Source: Bacillota bacterium
GTDB lineage: Bacteria > Bacillota > Clostridia > Christensenellales > Aristaeellaceae
Length of the DNA stretch: 64,000 nucleotides
Assembly: GCA_023411175.1 (NCBI GenBank)
Contig: JAEYPB010000017.1
Coordinates: 42,990 to 106,989 of the forward strand
Direction of reading: 5' to 3'
Both the position numbers and the translations under genes were made by a program. Under the pieces are notes generated by a model that did not search any database, was not told where the DNA came from, and worked only from the letters and a program-made list of their open reading frames with translations. This document shows positions 60,793 to 64,000 of the stretch, piece after piece (position 1 is the first letter of the stretch; every line of letters starts with the position of its first letter).

Positions 60793-61743
60793 TTATTTTC
60801 CCTTCAAAAACGCCTGCAGCAGCTTCCGATTTTTGTCCAGATCCGGCTTGATGACCCATGCCCCATCCTCTGTGCCGGTTGTGTACGCACCCTCCGCAGG
60901 AAGACGGAACTGAGATATCCGCATGCCTCCAGTCAGCGCCTGCGTGCCCAAAATGCCGATCTCAAACACGCTCATGTTGGTTTTGACGGTTGAGAGCGCG
61001 GTTGAGAGCAGCTTCATGAACACGGCGGGGTTCCTGGTGGCGCGAAGCTTGCCGACCAGCGCTTCGAGCACGGCGCGCTGCCTGCTGGCGCGCACATAGT
61101 CGGAATCGATCTTCCGGATCCGCGCGAAGGCCAGCGCCTGCGGGCCGTTCAGGTGCGTCTCCGCGCCGTAGGTGGTCAGGTATTCGATGGGACGGCCGCC
61201 GCCCAATCGTTTCCAGGTGGTATCCAGGCCCTTGTTGATCTCCTTCATCTCCGCTTTCGATACGCTGACCGCCACGCCGCCGACGCTGTCAATCAGGTTT
61301 GAAAAACCCTCAAAGCCGATGACCGCGTAGCGCGTAATATTTAGCCCAAAGGCCTTGTTAACTGTCTGCAGCGCGCTTTCCTCGCCGCCCAGCCGGTACG
61401 CCGCGTTGATCTTGTGCTTCCCGTAGCCTTCGATGTTCACCAGCGTATCCCGCATGATGGAGGTCAGCTTGATTTCGCCGCCGCCGACGGACGCCACGAT
61501 GATCGTGTCCGTACGGCCGCGCCCTTCCTCGTTGTCCGCGCCCAGAAGCAGGATGTCGGTATATCCCGACGGCAGAAGACCGTCCAGGCTGATCTTGCCA
61601 TCCACAAAGGGCAGGTTAATGGACAGTGGCAGCCGGGTCACCAACAGCATCAGCGCCCAGAGAACCGCCAGAATCAGCGCAATGCGGAAAAGACGACCGA
61701 GGCAGCTCGGACGTCTCTTGGGACGGTACGGTTCATAGTACAT
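60793..61743 (-). CDS. LytR-CpsA-Psr (LCP) family protein
   Basis: 316 residues: short basic cytoplasmic start (PKRRPSCLGRLF), one membrane segment (about 18-38), and an extracellular LCP domain. It shows TDILLLGADNEEGRGRTDTI, SIMRDTLVNIEGYGKHKINA, FEGFSNLIDSVGGV and LAFARIRKIDSDYVRASRQR; the Arg and Asp residues bind polyprenyl pyrophosphate in the family. It attaches secondary wall polymers to peptidoglycan. It overlaps the FAD synthetase gene by 11 bases and is the last gene of the minus-strand unit starting with the Rnf-like genes. Confidence 0.92.
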   Translation of the reverse strand: MYYEPYRPKRRPSCLGRLFRIALILAVLWALMLLVTRLPLSINLPFVDGKISLDGLLPSGYTDILLLGADNEEGRGRTDTIIVASVGGGEIKLTSIMRDTLVNIEGYGKHKINAAYRLGGEESALQTVNKAFGLNITRYAVIGFEGFSNLIDSVGGVAVSVSKAEMKEINKGLDTTWKRLGGGRPIEYLTTYGAETHLNGPQALAFARIRKIDSDYVRASRQRAVLEALVGKLRATRNPAVFMKLLSTALSTVKTNMSVFEIGILGTQALTGGMRISQFRLPAEGAYTTGTEDGAWVIKPDLDKNRKLLQAFLKGK

Positions 61744-62317
61744 CGCGTGACCTCAGGCATTGCTCGCGGCCGAGCATTCTGTCGGCGAGCGCCTCGTCTC
61801 CATCCTGCAGTGCCGCTCGAATTCGCGTGGAGGATACCTTTTTGCCGTCCAAGACGACATCCGGCATCTCGTAGACCTCGAACCCCAACCTTTCGCCTAG
61901 CGAGCGCAGGGTTTCGGTGGTGCCTTCTCCCTTGTAGCCAAAGGTAAAGTCCTTCCCCGCGACCACCGCCCGGACGTCGTAGCGCCCGATCAGCATTTTG
62001 AGGAAGTCCTCCGGCGGCATCTCCGCCAGCTCTTTGGTAAACCTCACCATATCCACCTGATCGGCGCCCAGCGCGTAGAGCGCGGCCCGCCGGGTTTCTG
62101 TATCCATGATGAGCGCGGGCGCAACACCAAACACGCTGCGCGGATGGTTTACAAAGGTATAGACGACCGAACGCCAGCCGTGGTTGCGGGCAAGGGAAAC
62201 CGCCTGCCGAACCAGCGCCTGATGGCCGAGGTGGACACCGTCAAACATGCCCAACGCCACGACCGATGGCTGTACGGGCGCTTGCCCTTCCCTCAAACGG
62301 ATAGACTCTTTTCGCAT
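61733..62317 (-). CDS. FAD synthetase, standalone (RibF N-terminal domain only)
   Basis: 194 residues, about 60% of a normal RibF. The nucleotidylyltransferase domain is complete: VVALGMFDGVHLGHQALVRQ (HxGH-type motif), YTFVNHPRSVF, VVAGKDFTFGYKGEGTTETL and VSSTRIRAALQDGD, with the ISSTRIR-like motif. The C-terminal riboflavin kinase domain is missing, so it would only adenylate FMN to FAD. Next to Rnf-like genes, whose FMN is attached using FAD as donor, this fits a cofactor supply role. ATG 62317 has GGAAG very close. Confidence 0.85.
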   Translation of the reverse strand: MRKESIRLREGQAPVQPSVVALGMFDGVHLGHQALVRQAVSLARNHGWRSVVYTFVNHPRSVFGVAPALIMDTETRRAALYALGADQVDMVRFTKELAEMPPEDFLKMLIGRYDVRAVVAGKDFTFGYKGEGTTETLRSLGERLGFEVYEMPDVVLDGKKVSSTRIRAALQDGDEALADRMLGREQCLRSRDVL

Positions 62318-62335
62318 CTCTTCCAGCGCCGCGCC

Positions 62336-62917
62336 TTAGCTTCCGAAGCCCGAAAAGCCCATGAGCGCCAGCGCGATCAACCCCGCCGAAACCAGGCTGA
62401 GCGGCAGCCCCTTCAGGCTCTCCGGTGCGTCGGCGAACTGCAGCCGCTCCCGCACGCCCGCGAGCACGACCACCGCAAGGAAGAGACCCGTTCCGTAGAA
62501 CACGCCTGTCAGCGCGGCATACGCGAAATTCTCCGCCTGTACGCCGAGAAGCGCCGCTCCGAGGAAGGCGCTCATCAGCGCAACGAGGCCGTGGAACGGC
62601 GTCGGCTCTGAAACGCGGAGCGGGTTCTTGTCTTTCAAGATGAAGTTGACGAGGCAGAAGACCGCCGCGATGATCACCACAGACAGCGCGGTGCTCAGAT
62701 AGACGAGCTTGAGCGGCGTCAGAACGTAGAAGTAGAGCGCGCTGGTGACGATTGACGAAACCGCCAGGACCAGCGCCGCAGCAGCGCCGACGATTGCGGA
62801 GGCCGCAATCGGCCGTTCGCCGTAGGCCGCAAGCCCGCCAAAGAAGCGAGAAAACACCAGGTTATCGGTCAGGACGCAGGCGACCAGAAGCGCCAGAACC
62901 TTCGCGCCGTCGATCAT
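62336..62917 (-). CDS. rnfA: RnfA-like membrane subunit (Rnf-Nqr family), cysteine sites missing
   Basis: 193 residues, about six membrane segments. The C-terminal half is recognisably RnfA: ALLGVQAENFAYAALTGVFY, VLAGVRERLQFAD, LPLSLVSAGLIALALMGFSG. The N-terminal DNLVFSRFFGGLAAYGE replaces the family's Cys-bearing GICPF stretch, and LVALMSAFLGAALLG replaces the TTNCAVLG stretch; both cluster-ligand cysteines are therefore absent. It overlaps rnfE (ATGA) with AGGAGGGG upstream. No rnfB follows; the next gene is FAD synthetase. Confidence 0.85.
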   Translation of the reverse strand: MIDGAKVLALLVACVLTDNLVFSRFFGGLAAYGERPIAASAIVGAAAALVLAVSSIVTSALYFYVLTPLKLVYLSTALSVVIIAAVFCLVNFILKDKNPLRVSEPTPFHGLVALMSAFLGAALLGVQAENFAYAALTGVFYGTGLFLAVVVLAGVRERLQFADAPESLKGLPLSLVSAGLIALALMGFSGFGS

Positions 62918-63525
62918 GCGCCTTCCCCTCCTTTCGAGCGCTTCGGGGTGAATACCCGGATCAGCGCCAGCACCACGCCGGCCAGGATAAAGCCTCCCGG
63001 CGCGGAAGAAAGCATGCGCATGGGCTGGAAATCGTCGCCCAGCTTAACCCCAAAGATCGCCCCGCCGCCGAGAACCTCCCGCAAGCAGCCGAGGACGGTC
63101 AGCGCAATCAGGAAGAGGATGCCCCTGCCCAGCGCGCGGACGAGGGATTCTTCAAATTCGCGCTCCTCGTCAAAAGTCTCCGGGAAGGCGGTCAGCGCCG
63201 CCAGAAACGCGGTAAGCGGCAGATACAGCCCCAGCACCGTCGCGTAGCGGGTCAGCGCCACAGAGGCAACCATCTGAACCATCGACGCGAGCACCGCGGC
63301 AAACAAAAGCTGCGCGAAGCCGCGGGCGGGCTGCGCCGAGAACCTCCAAAGCGCCGAGACGAGAAGGCTCGTCCCCAGCATGGCGATGAGCGCCGCCGCG
63401 CCCAGAAGGACGCCGTTCAGGCCCGTCGTAACCGCCGTCAGCGCCGGAATCAGCGCCAGCGCGTACATCGCAAGGTCATATTTCTGGGACGCGCCGCGCG
63501 GCGCACCGTCAAATTCCCTATGCAT
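62914..63525 (-). CDS. rnfE: RnfE-like membrane subunit (Rnf-Nqr family), cysteine sites missing
   Basis: 203 residues with about six membrane segments. LGLYLPLTAFLAALTAFPE and LIALTVLGCLREVLGGGAIF identify the RnfE/NqrD side of the family. The usual Cys in the GLCPALAVT and VVNCLILG stretches is replaced (LIPALTAVTTG, LTAFLAALTAF). ATG 63525 has AAGGAGGGAG upstream and overlaps the rnfD end by 8 bases, so no rnfG lies between D and E, unlike the standard rnfCDGEAB order. Confidence 0.82.
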   Translation of the reverse strand: MHREFDGAPRGASQKYDLAMYALALIPALTAVTTGLNGVLLGAAALIAMLGTSLLVSALWRFSAQPARGFAQLLFAAVLASMVQMVASVALTRYATVLGLYLPLTAFLAALTAFPETFDEEREFEESLVRALGRGILFLIALTVLGCLREVLGGGAIFGVKLGDDFQPMRMLSSAPGGFILAGVVLALIRVFTPKRSKGGEGA

Positions 63526-64000
63526 GGCGCTCCCTCCTTCCATGGCCATAGATACGGGGGCGAATCGCGCGGTCGATCAGCGGAACCAGCGCGTTCATGG
63601 TCAGGATGGCGAAGGTCACGCCCTCCGGGTAGGTGCCCAGGTGGCGCATCGCCACCGTCAGCGCGCCGCAGCCAAGACCGTACAGCCACTGACCGGCGCC
63701 GGGGCGCGGGCTGGATACGTAGTCCGTCGCCATGAATACCGCGGCGAACAGAAGACCGCCGGACATGACCTCATTGATCGGATTTGCGCCGAAAGCCCAC
63801 CCGGCCAGGCAGGTCCCCGCAACCATCGAAAGCGGTATCGAGATGTTGATGGTGGACGTGAACAGAAGCCACGCAAGGCCCGCCAGAATCATCAGCTTGC
63901 TGACCTCGCCGATGGAGCCGGGGATGGCGCCAAGGAAGAGATCCTGCAGGGTGAACGCCTGCGCCAGCGGGGTCGCAGAGGAAACGGCGTCCGCGCCCGG
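63518..64000 (-). CDS. rnfD: RnfD-like subunit, C-terminal part (cut by window edge)
   Basis: 161 residues are visible; the N-terminal part lies beyond base 64000. The first visible residues include DAVSSATPLAQAF, matching the S-x-A-T site where RnfD/NqrB carry covalently bound FMN on Thr. LFLGAIPGSIGEVSKLMILA, VMSGGLLFAAVFMATDYVSS and RHLGTYPEGVTFAILTMNAL follow, all typical of RnfD. The flavin site is kept although the partner RnfA- and RnfE-like subunits have lost cluster cysteines. Confidence 0.9.
   Translation of the reverse strand, partial: PGADAVSSATPLAQAFTLQDLFLGAIPGSIGEVSKLMILAGLAWLLFTSTINISIPLSMVAGTCLAGWAFGANPINEVMSGGLLFAAVFMATDYVSSPRPGAGQWLYGLGCGALTVAMRHLGTYPEGVTFAILTMNALVPLIDRAIRPRIYGHGRRERHA

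Noticed and set aside
61414..61947. Plus-strand frame opposite the LCP and FAD synthetase genes
   Set aside because: Antisense shadow of two well-recognised genes, with no domain content.

Overview
The window is about 64 kb of GC-rich DNA with short intergenic gaps and frequent ATGA or GTGA overlaps. Gene content points to an anaerobic, GC-rich Gram-positive of the Clostridia (Eubacteriales/Christensenellales type). The markers are ferredoxin-dependent 2-oxoacid oxidoreductase, Rnf-type membrane subunits, single-chain PurL, a separate PurO and AICAR formyltransferase instead of PurH, class B sortase, LCP protein, DUF368, and Bacillus-type LexA boxes. No species can be named from the sequence alone.

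Layout. 1-4892: histidine operon hisD(partial)-C-B-H-A-F-IE. 4966-16129: de novo purine operon purE-C-F-M-N-O-AICARFT-D-L behind a near-consensus promoter. 16192-20123: amidase-like protein, LigB-type dioxygenase, and a sorbitol-type dehydrogenase/ROK repressor operon with a promoter and an inverted-repeat operator. 20228-24852: small proteins, a DUF368 transporter, a secreted Ig-like protein, a cysteine-rich copper-binding protein and a GT1 glycosyltransferase. 25087-25922: tRNA-Val(CAC), a truncated gene, a flavin-type oxidase gene and a second, decayed copy of the tRNA 3' half, which looks like a remnant of integration. 26184-31503: GH78 rhamnosidase, MerR regulator, ferredoxin-tailed aldo-keto reductase and MFS transporter. 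Two promoters there have the 19-bp spacer typical of MerR activation and share a box with the merR operator. 31830-35866: DEAD-box helicase with a structured leader, then a two-gene 2-oxoacid:ferredoxin oxidoreductase. 35876-52414: GNAT gene, then a surface locus of class B sortase, a 4528-residue Cna-B/FctA-type surface protein and a secreted protein. 52702-57777: M18 aminopeptidase, small hypothetical gene, methyltransferase, FAD/Rieske oxidoreductase and tocopherol-cyclase-like protein. 57776-59986: a radical SAM/DUF4130 DNA-repair-type pair behind a promoter flanked by two LexA boxes. 60002-64000: VOC protein, LCP protein, FAD synthetase and an Rnf-like D-E-A cluster lacking rnfG, rnfB and the usual membrane cluster cysteines.

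The most unusual structure is a dispersed ~200-bp repeat found three times (25925-26172, 28796-29068, 60524-60783). Each copy lies between convergent genes. Each is bracketed by two near-identical copies of a terminator-like hairpin, but the hairpin differs completely between the three copies, while the ~200-bp core is conserved and shows a compensatory base-pair change. This fits a non-autonomous element that enters bidirectional terminators and duplicates them. The other best leads are the SOS-controlled radical SAM/DUF4130 pair, the cysteine-less Rnf-like subunits and the giant surface protein with its sortase.
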